In this document: positions 51,256 through 61,031 of the stretch, piece after piece
Position numbering within the stretch: position 1 is the stretch's first letter
Layout of the letters: the number at the start of each line of letters is the position of its first letter
DNA from: Nocardioides antri
Lineage (GTDB): Bacteria > Actinomycetota > Actinomycetes > Propionibacteriales > Nocardioidaceae
DNA: 64,000 bases
Direction of reading: 5' to 3'
NCBI RefSeq assembly: GCF_008373765.1
Contig: NZ_VUJW01000001.1
Span: forward strand, 248,189 to 312,188
Translations under genes and position numbers: made by a program
The notes under the pieces: generated by a model
Databases searched by the model: none
The model's input: only the letters and a program-made list of their open reading frames with translations
What the model was told of the DNA's origin: nothing

Positions 51256-53478
51256 TTGACTGAACCCGTCATTTCCGCCGTAGAGACCGTTATCGACAAC
51301 GGCAAGTTCGGCACCCGCACCGTCAAGTTCGAGACCGGGCTGCTCGCCCGTCAGGCCGCCGGCTCGGTGACCGCCTACCTCGACGACGACACCATGCTGC
51401 TGTCGGCCACCACGGCCGGCAAGCACCCCAAGGACCACTTCGACTTCTTCCCCCTGACGATCGACGTCGAGGAGCGGATGTACGCCGCGGGCCAGATCCC
51501 CGGCTCGTTCTTCCGCTCCGAGGGCCGGCCGGGCGAGGACGCGATCCTCACCTGCCGCCTGATCGACCGACCGCTGCGCCCGACCTTCAAGAAGGGCCTG
51601 CGCAACGAGGTCCAGGTCGTCATCACGGTGCTGTCGCTCAACCCCGACACGCCCTACGACGTCCTCGCGATCAACGCCGCGTCGATCTCCACCCAGCTGT
51701 CCGGCCTGCCGTTCTCCGGCCCGGTCGGCGCCGCGCGCGTCGCCCTCATCGACGGCCAGTGGGTCGCCTTCCCGACCCACAGCCAGCTGGAGAACGCCGT
51801 CTTCGACATGGTCGTCGCCGGCCGCGTCACCGACAGCGGCGACGTCGCGATCATGATGGTCGAGGCCGAGGCCACCGAGACGGCGTGGACGCTGATCCAG
51901 GACGGCGTCCAGGCGCCGACCGAGGAGGTCGTCGCCGGCGGTCTCGACGCTGCCAAGCCGTTCATCAAGCAGCTGGTCGACGCCCAGGCGGAGCTCGCCA
52001 AGGAGGCCGCGAAGCCGGTCCAGGAGTTCCCGATCTTCCTCGACTACGAGGACGACGTCTTCGCCGCTGTCGAGAGCGCGGTCAAGAGCGACCTCGCCGA
52101 GGCGATGAAGATCGCCGACAAGCAGGAGCGCAACGACCGCACCGACGAGCTCAAGGACCAGGTCCTCGCACAGCTCGGTGAGCAGTTCGAGGGCCGCGAG
52201 AAGGAGATCGGCGCAGCGTTCCGCTCGCTCAACAAGCAGCTCGTGCGCGAGAGCATCCTGCGCGACAAGATCCGCATCGACGGCCGCGGCCTCGCCGACA
52301 TCCGTCCGCTGCACGCCGAGGTCGGCATCCTGCCGCGGGTCCACGGCTCGGCGCTGTTCGAGCGCGGGGAGACCCAGATCCTGGGCGTCACGACGCTCGA
52401 CATGCTGAAGATGGAGCAGCAGCTCGACACCCTCTCCCCGGAGAAGGCGCGCCGCTACATGCACAAGTACGTCTTCCCGCCGTTCTCCACCGGTGAGACC
52501 GGCCGCGTCGGCTCGCCGAAGCGGCGCGAGGTCGGCCACGGTGCGCTCGCCCGCCGGGCGCTGCTGCCGGTGCTGCCCACCCGCGAGGAGTTCCCCTACG
52601 CGATCCGCCAGCTCTCCGAGGCCATGGGCTCCAACGGCTCGACCTCGATGGGCTCGGTCTGCGCCTCGACCATGTCGCTGCTGCAGGCCGGTGTTCCGCT
52701 GCGGGCCGCCGTCGCCGGCATCGCGATGGGCCTCGTCTCCGGCGAGGTCGACGGTGAGACGCAGTACGTCGCCCTCACCGACATCCTCGGCGCCGAGGAC
52801 GCGTTCGGCGACATGGACTTCAAGGTCGCCGGCACCCGCGAGTTCGTGACCGCGCTGCAGCTCGACACGAAGCTCGACGGCATCCCGGCCGAGGTCCTCG
52901 GTTCGGCGCTGACCCAGGCCAAGGAGGCGCGGCTCGCGATCCTCGACGTCATGGCCGAGGCCATCGACGAGCCCGAGGAGATGTCGGTCCACGCCCCGCG
53001 GATCATCACGATCCGGGTCCCCGTCGACAAGATCGGCGAGGTCATCGGGCCCAAGGGCAAGGTGATCAACCAGATCCAGGACGACACCGGCGCGACGCTG
53101 TCCATCGAGGACGACGGCACGGTCTACATCGGTGCGACCAACGGTGAGGCTGCCGAGGCGGCCAAGCAGGCGGTCAACGCGATCGCCAACCCGACGATGC
53201 CGGAGGTCGGCGAGCGCTACCTCGGCACCGTCGTGAAGACGACCAACTTCGGCGCGTTCGTCTCGCTCATGCCCGGCAAGGACGGCCTGCTGCACATCAG
53301 CAAGCTGCGTGACCTCGCCGGCGGCAAGCGGGTCGAGAACGTCGAGGACGTCGTCTCGGTCGGCCAGAAGATCCAGGTCCAGATCGCGGAGATCGACGAC
53401 CGCGGCAAGCTGTCGCTGGTCCCCGTGGTCGAGGAGGCGGCCGAAGCTGACTCAGCCGCCGCCGAGGCCTCGGAGTGA
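51256..53478 (+). CDS. pnp: Polyribonucleotide nucleotidyltransferase (PNPase)
   Basis: A 740-residue phosphorolytic 3'-5' exoribonuclease. Two RNase PH domains (about 15-150 and 335-555, the second with '[14 protein letters not shown]' and '[10 protein letters not shown]') flank a helical linker. A KH domain (about 590-650, '[20 protein letters not shown]') and an S1 domain (about 655-725, '[20 protein letters not shown]') follow. The start is TTG 51256, because '[18 protein letters not shown]' matches the usual N-terminus and no ATG or GTG fits. A rare start and weak ribosome-binding site suggest low, regulated translation. The 222-base leader contains the rpsO/pnp hairpin. Confidence 0.96.
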   Translation: MTEPVISAVETVIDNGKFGTRTVKFETGLLARQAAGSVTAYLDDDTMLLSATTAGKHPKDHFDFFPLTIDVEERMYAAGQIPGSFFRSEGRPGEDAILTCRLIDRPLRPTFKKGLRNEVQVVITVLSLNPDTPYDVLAINAASISTQLSGLPFSGPVGAARVALIDGQWVAFPTHSQLENAVFDMVVAGRVTDSGDVAIMMVEAEATETAWTLIQDGVQAPTEEVVAGGLDAAKPFIKQLVDAQAELAKEAAKPVQEFPIFLDYEDDVFAAVESAVKSDLAEAMKIADKQERNDRTDELKDQVLAQLGEQFEGREKEIGAAFRSLNKQLVRESILRDKIRIDGRGLADIRPLHAEVGILPRVHGSALFERGETQILGVTTLDMLKMEQQLDTLSPEKARRYMHKYVFPPFSTGETGRVGSPKRREVGHGALARRALLPVLPTREEFPYAIRQLSEAMGSNGSTSMGSVCASTMSLLQAGVPLRAAVAGIAMGLVSGEVDGETQYVALTDILGAEDAFGDMDFKVAGTREFVTALQLDTKLDGIPAEVLGSALTQAKEARLAILDVMAEAIDEPEEMSVHAPRIITIRVPVDKIGEVIGPKGKVINQIQDDTGATLSIEDDGTVYIGATNGEAAEAAKQAVNAIANPTMPEVGERYLGTVVKTTNFGAFVSLMPGKDGLLHISKLRDLAGGKRVENVEDVVSVGQKIQVQIAEIDDRGKLSLVPVVEEAAEADSAAAEASE

Positions 53479-53485
53479 CCGTTAA

Positions 53486-54853
53486 GTGAGTGATTCCGTT
53501 CCGACGGCCGGCCAGCGCAACGCTGGCCGGCCGTCGGCGCTCCCGAGCTCCGCTGCGGGACGCGCCTCGACCCGCACCCTGGAGACCGTGCGCGACGCGG
53601 CCGGCCACGTGACCTCGCAGGTACGCCGGACGGTGCTGCCGTCCGGGCTGCGGATCGTGACCGAGCAGATGGCCGGCGCCCGGTCGGCGTCCATCGGAGT
53701 CTGGATCGGCGTCGGCTCGCGCGACGAGACGACGACGACCCACGGAGCCTCCCACTTCCTCGAGCACCTGCTGTTCAAGGGCACCGACGAGCGGTCCGCG
53801 CTCGACATCTCGATCGCCCTGGACGCGGTGGGCGGCGAGTTCAACGCCTTCACAGCCAAGGAGTACACCTGCTTCCACGCGCGGGTGCTCGGCGAGGACC
53901 TGGCGCTCGCGGTCGACGTCCTCGGCGACATGGTCACCGGGTCGCTGCTCGAGATCCACGACGTCGACGCCGAGCGTGACGTGATCCTCGACGAGATCGC
54001 GATGCACGAGGACGACCCCGACGACGTCGTACAGAACCTGCTGTCGGAGCTCGCCTGGGGCGACGGGCCGCTCGGCCGCCCCATCGCGGGCACCACGGCG
54101 TCGATCGAGGCGATGACCCGCACCCAGATCCAGCGCTTCTACCGCAAGCACTACCGGCCGGACAACATGGTCGTCTCCGTCGCCGGAGCGGTCGACCACG
54201 GCGAGGTGGTCCGGGCGATCCGCAAGTCCTTCCGGCGCCACGACTTCCTCGCGGGCGCCGCGGATCCGGTCGGCCCCCGCGCCGGCAAGCGGCACCCGCG
54301 GATCAAGGGCGGCGAGGGTCGCATCTCCCGGCCGTTCGAGCAGGTCAACGTCGTGCTGGGCGCCGAGGGCCTCCCGCGCGACGACGACCGGCGGTTCGCG
54401 CTCGGCGTGCTCAACACCGCTCTCGGCGGCGGCACCTCGAGCCGGCTGTTCCAGGAGGTCCGCGAGCACCGCGGCCTCGCCTACTCGGTCTACTCGTTCG
54501 CCAGCCACTACGCCGACTCCGGCCTGGTCGGCGTCGCGGTCGGCTGTCTGCCGGACCGGCTCGACGAGGTGCTCGAGGTCGTCCGGGTCGAGCTGTCCCG
54601 GATAGCGGCCCACGGCATCACGGCCGAGGAGCTCGCCCGTGGCAAGGGCCAGCTCGTCGGTGGCCTCGTGCTCGGGCTGGAGGACAGCGGCTCCCGGATG
54701 ATGCGGCTCGGCAAGGCCGAGCTCGTCTATGCCGAGGTGCTGGGGATCGACGAGGTCATGGCGCGGATCGACGCCGTCACCCTCGAGGACGTGCGGGCCA
54801 TCGCGCAGGACGTCTTCTCACGGCCCGAGCTGCTCGCGGTCGTCGGCCCCTGA
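53486..54853 (+). CDS. M16-family zinc peptidase (pitrilysin/processing peptidase type)
   Basis: A 455-residue peptidase with the inverted zinc motif HxxEH: His90, Glu93 and His94 in 'SHFLEHLLFKGT', with a downstream acidic ligand in 'ERDVILDEIAMHEDDPDD'. The second half has 'LGGGTSSRLFQEVREHRGLA', a typical M16 substrate-binding block. It lies 7 bases after pnp, matching the widespread pnp-M16 peptidase gene order. The first 35 residues are Ser/Ala/Arg-rich and not conserved. The substrate is unknown. Confidence 0.93.
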   Translation: MSDSVPTAGQRNAGRPSALPSSAAGRASTRTLETVRDAAGHVTSQVRRTVLPSGLRIVTEQMAGARSASIGVWIGVGSRDETTTTHGASHFLEHLLFKGTDERSALDISIALDAVGGEFNAFTAKEYTCFHARVLGEDLALAVDVLGDMVTGSLLEIHDVDAERDVILDEIAMHEDDPDDVVQNLLSELAWGDGPLGRPIAGTTASIEAMTRTQIQRFYRKHYRPDNMVVSVAGAVDHGEVVRAIRKSFRRHDFLAGAADPVGPRAGKRHPRIKGGEGRISRPFEQVNVVLGAEGLPRDDDRRFALGVLNTALGGGTSSRLFQEVREHRGLAYSVYSFASHYADSGLVGVAVGCLPDRLDEVLEVVRVELSRIAAHGITAEELARGKGQLVGGLVLGLEDSGSRMMRLGKAELVYAEVLGIDEVMARIDAVTLEDVRAIAQDVFSRPELLAVVGP

Positions 54854-54873
54854 CGCTCCGGGAAGACCGGTCG

Positions 54874-55392
54874 CTACCTGCGGCCGATGATCCCGACGAC
54901 CGGCGGCTTGTCGGACGTCGCGATGTAGACGCGGAACCCGCCCTCGGTTAGGGCCTCGGCGGACTTGGTGATGATCTCCGGGACCTGCTCGGGGCGGCTG
55001 GTGTCGAAGAACAGGTTGACCGAGCCTCCGGGGAGGACCCGCTCGTGCAGGAGGGCGACCTCGTCCTTGCAGTCGCGGACCCAGAACAGGTTGACGTCGA
55101 ACGCGAAGACCTTGGTCAGGCGCTTCACCGGCACCCGGAGCGTGGCGAGGTCGATCTGGCGCACCGTCAGCTTGCCGGCGTCGATGTGAGCGGCGCACCG
55201 CTTCTTGGTGCGGTCGACACCGGCCTCCGAGCGGTCGATGGCGAACATCTTGCCGCGGCCCTCGAGACGCCGGCAGATGAGGTCGGCCGCATGACCCGAC
55301 CCGCAGCCGATCTCCAGGACGTGGTCCTGGGGCTGCACGTCGATGAAGTCCACTGCCCAGCGGATCCGGGCCGGGATCGTCTGCACCGCCAT
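54874..55392 (-). CDS. Class I SAM-dependent methyltransferase
   Basis: A 172-residue small methyltransferase. The SAM-binding motif I is 'VLEIGCGSGHAADLI' near residue 25, motif II 'MFAIDRSEAGVDRTKKR' near 48, and 'VFAFDVNLFWVRDC' near 95 occupies the substrate/motif IV place. 'LPGGSVNLFFDTSRP' near 120 completes the Rossmann fold. The substrate is unknown. It converges on the M16 peptidase gene and is divergent from dapB. Confidence 0.85.
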   Translation of the reverse strand: MAVQTIPARIRWAVDFIDVQPQDHVLEIGCGSGHAADLICRRLEGRGKMFAIDRSEAGVDRTKKRCAAHIDAGKLTVRQIDLATLRVPVKRLTKVFAFDVNLFWVRDCKDEVALLHERVLPGGSVNLFFDTSRPEQVPEIITKSAEALTEGGFRVYIATSDKPPVVGIIGRR

Positions 55393-55442
55393 GGGCCCAG
55401 CCTGCCAGAAGCCGAGCCCAGAGCGCGGGACCGACAGGGTGA

Positions 55443-56228
<786 letters not shown>

Positions 56229-56244
56229 GACACCTGACCCGAAT

Positions 56245-56273
56245 TGCAGGTTCGTGCCGTGCAGGAACCTGCA
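56245..56273 (+). terminator. Hairpin after dapB
   Basis: TGCAGGTTC at 56245-56253 pairs with GAACCTGCA at 56265-56273, loop 11 bases, 16 bases after the dapB stop. The sequence resembles part of the terminator at 36566-36606. Confidence 0.55.
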
Positions 56274-56371
56274 CCGCCGGATCGCTGGCCGTCCCGATGT
56301 CCTGGTGCGACAGGGCGACCGTCGCGGCGGCATGGACCGCCGTGAACGTGAGCTGACGACAGGCCTGCACC

Positions 56372-56403
56372 AGGGGTGCGTCGCCCACGGGCGGCGCACC
56401 CCT
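56372..56403 (-). terminator. Hairpin after the deoR-type gene
   Basis: A 15-bp stem with one G-U pair (AGGGGTGCGTCGCCC at 56372-56386 with 56389-56403) and a minimal loop lies 18 bases past the DeoR-family stop, between convergent genes. Confidence 0.65.
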
Positions 56404-56421
56404 TCGGCGTACCGGGCCGTC

Positions 56422-57189
56422 TCAGGCCACGATCACCTCGATGCCGGCCTTCTCGAGCGCGGCGCGGTCCTCGGGGTCGATCCCGTCGTCGGTGACCAGC
56501 ACGTCGAGCTGGTCGATGGTGGCGAACCGGGTCGGGCTCTCGACGCCGATCTTCGACGAGTCGGCGAGCACGACCACGCGGCGCGCGCTGTGCACCATCG
56601 CCCGCTTCACCGCGGCCTCCTCCATGTCGGGGGTGGAGAGGCCGTAGTCGAGGGTCAGGCCGTTGGTGCCGACGACGGCGAGGTCGGCCCGCACCTCGCC
56701 GAGCGCGGCGACCGTCCCTGCCCCGACCGCCGCCTGGGTGGTCGGCCGGACCCGGCCGGGCAGCAGGTGGAGGTCGATGGTGCCGCGGGCGGCCAGCCGG
56801 GCTGCGACCGGCACCGCATGCGTGATGACCACCAGCGACAGGTCGGACGGGAGCGCCGCCGCGAAGCGGGACGTCGTCGTTCCGGCGTCGAGGAGCACGG
56901 ACCCGCCGGCGGCGGGCAGCTGGGAGACCGCGGCCTGCGCGATCCGGTCCTTCTCGTCCGCGTGGGCGATGTCCCGCTCACCGATCGCGGTGTCGATCAC
57001 CGCGAGCCGGTCACCGGCGACCGCACCTCCGTGCACCCGTCGCACGAGCCCGATCCGCTCCAGCGTGGACAGGTCGCGGCGCACGGTCTCGGTGGTGACC
57101 CGGAACCGCGACGCGAGGTCGTTGACGGACCAGCGGCCGGTCTCGGTCACCAGCTGGGCGATGGCCTGCTGACGCTCCTCGGCATACAC
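56422..57189 (-). CDS. DeoR-family transcriptional regulator
   Basis: A 255-residue repressor-type protein. The N-terminal winged helix (about 1-55) has 'GRWSVNDLASRFRVTTETVR' and 'RDLSTLERIGLVRRVHGGAV'. The C-terminal sugar-phosphate-binding domain has 'LLDAGTTTSRFAAALP' near 98, 'NGLTLDYGLSTPDMEEAAVK' near 175 and 'LADSSKIG' near 207. It starts at GTG 57189, 22 bases after the dehydrogenase gene, in one operon divergent from the PTS gene. It probably represses this polyol locus until a phosphorylated polyol binds. Confidence 0.9.
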   Translation of the reverse strand: MYAEERQQAIAQLVTETGRWSVNDLASRFRVTTETVRRDLSTLERIGLVRRVHGGAVAGDRLAVIDTAIGERDIAHADEKDRIAQAAVSQLPAAGGSVLLDAGTTTSRFAAALPSDLSLVVITHAVPVAARLAARGTIDLHLLPGRVRPTTQAAVGAGTVAALGEVRADLAVVGTNGLTLDYGLSTPDMEEAAVKRAMVHSARRVVVLADSSKIGVESPTRFATIDQLDVLVTDDGIDPEDRAALEKAGIEVIVA

Positions 57190-57211
57190 AGACGCTGTCC
57201 TATCACGGTGC

Positions 57212-58270
57212 TCAGGGCTCGACGGTGACCTTGATCGCCGCGCCCTTCTCCACGATGGCGAAAGCGTCGAGCACCCGCTCGAGCGGAACCCGCTCGGTGA
57301 TCAGGTCGGTGACCGGCACCTGGCCGCTCGCGATGTAGTCGAGCGCGCGCTTGTTGTGCTCGGGAGCGGACCCGTTGGCGCCGTGGATGTGCAACTGGCG
57401 GTAGTGGACGACGTTCGAGTCGCAGGTGATCGTCGGGTTGGTCTTCGGCAGCCCGCCGAAGAAGGAGATCCGCCCGTTCCGGGCGGCCATCGCGATCGCC
57501 TGCTCCTGGGTGACGTTGGCGGCGGTCGCGGTGATCACGACGTCGGCGCCACGCCCCCCGGTCAGCTCGAGCACCCTCCGGACGACGTCGAGCTGCGACC
57601 CGTCGATGACCTCGTCCGGGTGCACCGCCTCGGCCGACATCGCGAGCCGGTCGGCGTTGACGTCGACGAGGTAGACGGCGCCGGCGCGGTGGACACCGCG
57701 AGCGAGCCGGATGTGCATGCACCCGATCGGGCCGGCGCCGAAGACGACGACGGTGTCGCCCTCCTCGATCCCGAGGAGCTCCTGGGCGTTGATCGCGCAG
57801 GCGAGCGGCTCCGCCGCCGAGGCCTCGGCGAACCCGACGCCGTCGGGGATCCGGTTGAGGCCGTCGACGGCCAGCACCTGGCGGGGGACGATCATGTACT
57901 CGGCGAACCCGCCGTCGTACTGGTAGCCGACCGAGGTCTGGTTCTGGCACACGGCCATCCAGCCCTTCCGGCACTCGTAGCACTCGCCGCACGGGACCGC
58001 GGCGATGACCTGCGCGCGGTCGCCGACGGTCCAGGAGACGCCGTACGTCGCGTTGACGTCGGCGCCCACCTCGACCACCTCGCCGGCGATCTCGTGGCCG
58101 GTGATCCGCGGCGGGGTGAGGTTCTGGTGGCCGTTGTGGAGGATCTTCACGTCAGTCCCGCACGTGGAGCAGTTGCGGACCTTGAGCTTGACCTCGTCCG
58201 GGCCGCACACCGGCTCCGGCACCTCCTCGACGCGCACGTCCTCGGGTGCATAGAAGCGAAGTGCCTTCAT
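57212..58270 (-). CDS. Zinc-dependent polyol/alcohol dehydrogenase (MDR family)
   Basis: A 352-residue medium-chain dehydrogenase. The catalytic zinc site has Cys near 37 in 'NCSTCGTDVKI' and His-Glu in 'ITGHEIAGEVVEVG' near 57. Structural zinc cysteines are in 'CGECYECRKGWMAVC' near 95-109. The NAD-binding motif is 'VVVFGAGPIGCMHIRLARGV' near 175. It resembles sorbitol dehydrogenase and galactitol-1-phosphate dehydrogenase. Next to a mannitol-type PTS, a polyol-phosphate substrate is likely. AGGAGGG precedes the ATG. The gene probably leads the operon with the DeoR regulator. Confidence 0.87.
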   Translation of the reverse strand: MKALRFYAPEDVRVEEVPEPVCGPDEVKLKVRNCSTCGTDVKILHNGHQNLTPPRITGHEIAGEVVEVGADVNATYGVSWTVGDRAQVIAAVPCGECYECRKGWMAVCQNQTSVGYQYDGGFAEYMIVPRQVLAVDGLNRIPDGVGFAEASAAEPLACAINAQELLGIEEGDTVVVFGAGPIGCMHIRLARGVHRAGAVYLVDVNADRLAMSAEAVHPDEVIDGSQLDVVRRVLELTGGRGADVVITATAANVTQEQAIAMAARNGRISFFGGLPKTNPTITCDSNVVHYRQLHIHGANGSAPEHNKRALDYIASGQVPVTDLITERVPLERVLDAFAIVEKGAAIKVTVEP

Positions 58271-58315
58271 CGGTGTGCCCTCCTGTGGTGCCCGGATTCC
58301 GTTGCCTGCCCGGGC

Positions 58316-58321
58316 ACGATA
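58316..58321 (-). promoter_or_regulatory. -10 hexamer for the dehydrogenase-deoR operon
   Basis: Reads TATCGT on the minus strand; a start about 7 bases on would give a leader of roughly 40 bases containing the ribosome-binding site. Two direct ATTTGTG repeats (58326-58332 and 58350-58356) lie upstream and could be regulator sites. Confidence 0.35.
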
Positions 58322-58367
58322 CCGCATTTGTGTGGGTTTGGGCCTTCGAATTTGTGGCCTACGGGGC

Positions 58368-58427
58368 TTGACGGGCGAAAACGGGCGAGATACAAAGGCA
58401 TTCACAGATCCTCGTGACGGGCGTCAC
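58368..58427 (+). promoter_or_regulatory. Promoter and operator candidate of the PTS gene
   Basis: TTGACG at 58368-58373, a 17-base spacer and TACAAA at 58391-58396 form a sigma-A-like promoter. A perfect palindrome, GTGACG-GG-CGTCAC at 58414-58427, lies just downstream of the expected start and 29 bases before the PTS ATG, a position suited to repression by the divergent DeoR protein. Confidence 0.5.
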
Positions 58428-58456
58428 GTCCGTCCAGCCCGGCAGGGAGCACAGCT

Positions 58457-60412
58457 ATGGCCACGACGACTTCGCAGGCACCGACCCGAGGTGGCGTCCG
58501 CGTCCGGATCCAGCGGTTCGGCACCTTCCTGTCGAACATGATCATGCCGAACATCGGGGCGATCATCGCGTGGGGCCTGATCACCGCGTTCTTCATCCCC
58601 GACGGGTGGACCCCCAACGAGAAGATCGCGACGCTCGTCGGCCCGACGATCTTCTACCTGCTGCCGATCCTCATCGCCTACACGGGTGGCGTCCTCGTCT
58701 ACGAGGTGCGCGGAGGCGTCGTCGGCGCGATGGCGACAATGGGCGTGATCATGGGCACCAGCGACCCGATCCTCATCGGTGCGGACGGCAACGCGGCGCC
58801 GATGTTCCTGGGCGCCATGATCATGGGCCCGCTGACCGCGCTCGTCATGAAGCGGCTCGACGGGCTGTGGCACCACAAGATCAAGCCGGGCTTCGAGATG
58901 CTGGTGAACAACTTCTCCGCCGGCATCCTCGCAGCGGTCATGGCGATCGCCGGCATGTTCGTCCTCGCCCCGGCGCTGCGGGAGGTCACCTCGTGGCTGG
59001 GCTCGATGGTCGACTTCCTGGTCGACAACAGCGTGCTCCCGCTGACGTCGCTCCTGATCGAGCCGGCCAAGGTCCTCTTCCTCAACAACGCGATCAACCA
59101 CGGCGTGCTCACGCCCCTCGGCATCCAGGAGGCTGCCGAGGAGGGCAAGTCGGTCCTGTTCCTGCTCGAGGCCAACCCGGGTCCCGGTCTCGGCCTCCTC
59201 CTCGCCTACATGGTCTTCGGGTCCGGAGTTGCGAGGGCTTCGGCACCGGGCGCTGCGATCATCCACTTCTTCGGCGGCATCCACGAGATCTACTTCCCCT
59301 ACGTGCTCATGAAGCCGAAGCTGATCGTCGCGATGATCGCCGGCGGCATGACCGGCGTGTTCGTCAACGTGGCCTTCGACGTCGGGCTCCGCGCTCCCGC
59401 TGCCCCCGGCTCGATCGTGGCGGTCTTCGCGCAGACGGCGAGCGACAGCTACGTCGGCGTGACGCTCTCCGTGCTGCTCTCGGCCCTGGTCACGTTCGCG
59501 GTCGCCAGCCTGCTGCTCAAGAGCGAGCGGCGTCCGGCCGGGGACGAGGACCTCGGAGCTGCCACCGCGCGGATGGAGGCGATGAAGGGCAAGCGGTCGC
59601 TGGCCTCCTCGGCGCTCGGCGCAAGCCGGGGCGACGGGCCGATCCGGTCGATCGTCTTCGCTTGCGACGCGGGCATGGGGTCCTCGGCGATGGGTGCGTC
59701 CGTGCTGCGGAGGAAAGTCCAGGCCGCGGGCTACCCGGACGTCACGGTGGTCAACAAGGCGATCGCCAACCTGACCGACACCTATGACGTGGTGGTCTCG
59801 CACGTGGACCTCACCGACCGCGCCCGGCGGCAGACCGGCTCGGCGATCCACGTGTCCGTCGAGAACTTCATGGACAGCCCGGCGTACGACGACATCATCG
59901 CGTTGCTCCAGGAGCGGAACTCTCCCGCGGACCCCGGGTCAGTTGGCGAGGCGGAGACCACCACCACCGACCTCGGCAGCACGCTCCTCGCACCTGAGTC
60001 GGTCGTCCTCGACCCCGCCTTCGGCTCCCGTGACGATGCCATCACCACCGCCGGTGAGCTGCTCGTGGCGGCTGGGGCCGTCGACGCGTCGTACGTCGCC
60101 GCGATGCACGCCCGGGAGAAGTCGGTGTCCACCTTCATGGGCAACGGGCTCGCGCTGCCGCACGGCACGAACGACGCGAAGTCGTCGATCCGGCGGACCG
60201 CGGTGTCCTTCGTCCGCTTCCCCGAGGGGATCGACTGGAACGGCAAGGAGGTGCGCTTCGTGGTCGGTGTCGCTGCTGCGGGTGACGACCACCTCAAGCT
60301 GCTCGCGCGGATCGCCGAGATCTTCCTGGACAAGGAGCAGGTCGCCCGGCTCGAGGCGGCGTCCTCTCCCGACGAGGTCGTCGCCGTCCTGGGGGCTGCG
60401 CAGCCGGCCTGA
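58457..60412 (+). CDS. mtlA: PTS mannitol-type transporter subunit IICBA
   Basis: A 651-residue fusion that imports and phosphorylates a hexitol. The IIC membrane domain (about 1-350) has 'MIMPNIGAIIAWGLITAFFI', 'NNAINHGVLTPLG' and the diagnostic 'FFGGIHEIYFPYVL'. The IIB domain (about 395-490) has the phosphocysteine Cys403 in 'ACDAGMGSSAMGA'. After a linker, the IIA domain (about 505-648) has the phosphohistidine His569 in 'NGLALPHGTNDAK'. All three phosphotransfer sites are intact. It is the full E. coli MtlA-like arrangement. Enzyme I and HPr genes are not in the window. Confidence 0.93.
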   Translation: MATTTSQAPTRGGVRVRIQRFGTFLSNMIMPNIGAIIAWGLITAFFIPDGWTPNEKIATLVGPTIFYLLPILIAYTGGVLVYEVRGGVVGAMATMGVIMGTSDPILIGADGNAAPMFLGAMIMGPLTALVMKRLDGLWHHKIKPGFEMLVNNFSAGILAAVMAIAGMFVLAPALREVTSWLGSMVDFLVDNSVLPLTSLLIEPAKVLFLNNAINHGVLTPLGIQEAAEEGKSVLFLLEANPGPGLGLLLAYMVFGSGVARASAPGAAIIHFFGGIHEIYFPYVLMKPKLIVAMIAGGMTGVFVNVAFDVGLRAPAAPGSIVAVFAQTASDSYVGVTLSVLLSALVTFAVASLLLKSERRPAGDEDLGAATARMEAMKGKRSLASSALGASRGDGPIRSIVFACDAGMGSSAMGASVLRRKVQAAGYPDVTVVNKAIANLTDTYDVVVSHVDLTDRARRQTGSAIHVSVENFMDSPAYDDIIALLQERNSPADPGSVGEAETTTTDLGSTLLAPESVVLDPAFGSRDDAITTAGELLVAAGAVDASYVAAMHAREKSVSTFMGNGLALPHGTNDAKSSIRRTAVSFVRFPEGIDWNGKEVRFVVGVAAAGDDHLKLLARIAEIFLDKEQVARLEAASSPDEVVAVLGAAQPA

Positions 60413-60439
60413 GGGACCGACCGGGGACCGCGGGCGCGG

Positions 60440-60982
60440 TCAGGCGATGGCGGTGTGGAGGCGCACCTGCTTGACCGTTCCCGCGCCGGTCTCGTCGGTC
60501 AGCTCGCGGCTGGCGCCGTCGGGGGCCCACCCGGCCCCGGTCAGGAAGGCCCGGGTGTCGTCGTCGGTGCTGTCCACCCAGCAGGCCACGCGCGTGAAGC
60601 CGTCGGCCTGCAGCGTCTCGACGGCCGCCTGGAGCAGCCGGGAGCCGTGGCCCAGGCGGGTGTGGTCGGGGTCGACCGTGAACTCACCGAGCTCGCCGTC
60701 GACGGCCGGGTCGGCGTCGGGGTCGGTGGCCGGGCCGGTCAGCGCGAAGCCCACCACCCGCACCCGCTCGAGCGCGACGAGCGCGCGGTGACGTGCCTCG
60801 GGCGGCCGGGCCAGTGTCTGCTGCCAGGCCGCGGCGTGGGTCTCCGGGTCGAGCCCTCGCTCGGCGAGGAGGCCCGGCAGCAGTGCGTCGTACCGCCGCT
60901 GCCAGGCACGGAGCTGCACGGCCGCGATGGCGGCGGCGTCCTGGGCCCAGGCCACGCGGACGGAGACGTCGGACGTGGTCAT
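60440..60982 (-). CDS. GNAT-family N-acetyltransferase
   Basis: A 180-residue GNAT protein. Early 'VRVAWAQDAAAIAAVQLRAW' is the usual beta1-alpha1 region. The acetyl-CoA loop 'FTVDPDHTRLGHGSRLLQAA' is near residue 100, with Arg-Leu-Gly-His-Gly replacing the common RGxGxG. 'VACWVDSTDDDTRAFLTGAG' follows. The substrate is unknown. ATG 60982 is preferred; it is divergent from the aldo/keto reductase with 49 bases between starts. Confidence 0.82.
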   Translation of the reverse strand: MTTSDVSVRVAWAQDAAAIAAVQLRAWQRRYDALLPGLLAERGLDPETHAAAWQQTLARPPEARHRALVALERVRVVGFALTGPATDPDADPAVDGELGEFTVDPDHTRLGHGSRLLQAAVETLQADGFTRVACWVDSTDDDTRAFLTGAGWAPDGASRELTDETGAGTVKQVRLHTAIA

Positions 60983-61018
60983 GCGCTCATCCTCGCAGGA
61001 CCGGTTCGAGCGGCTGGA

Positions 61019-61024
61019 TAGGGT
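61019..61024 (+). promoter_or_regulatory. -10 hexamer for the aldo/keto reductase
   Basis: TAGGGT, seven bases before ATG 61032; fits TAnnnT and leaderless initiation. Confidence 0.45.
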
Positions 61025-61031
61025 CGGCGAC

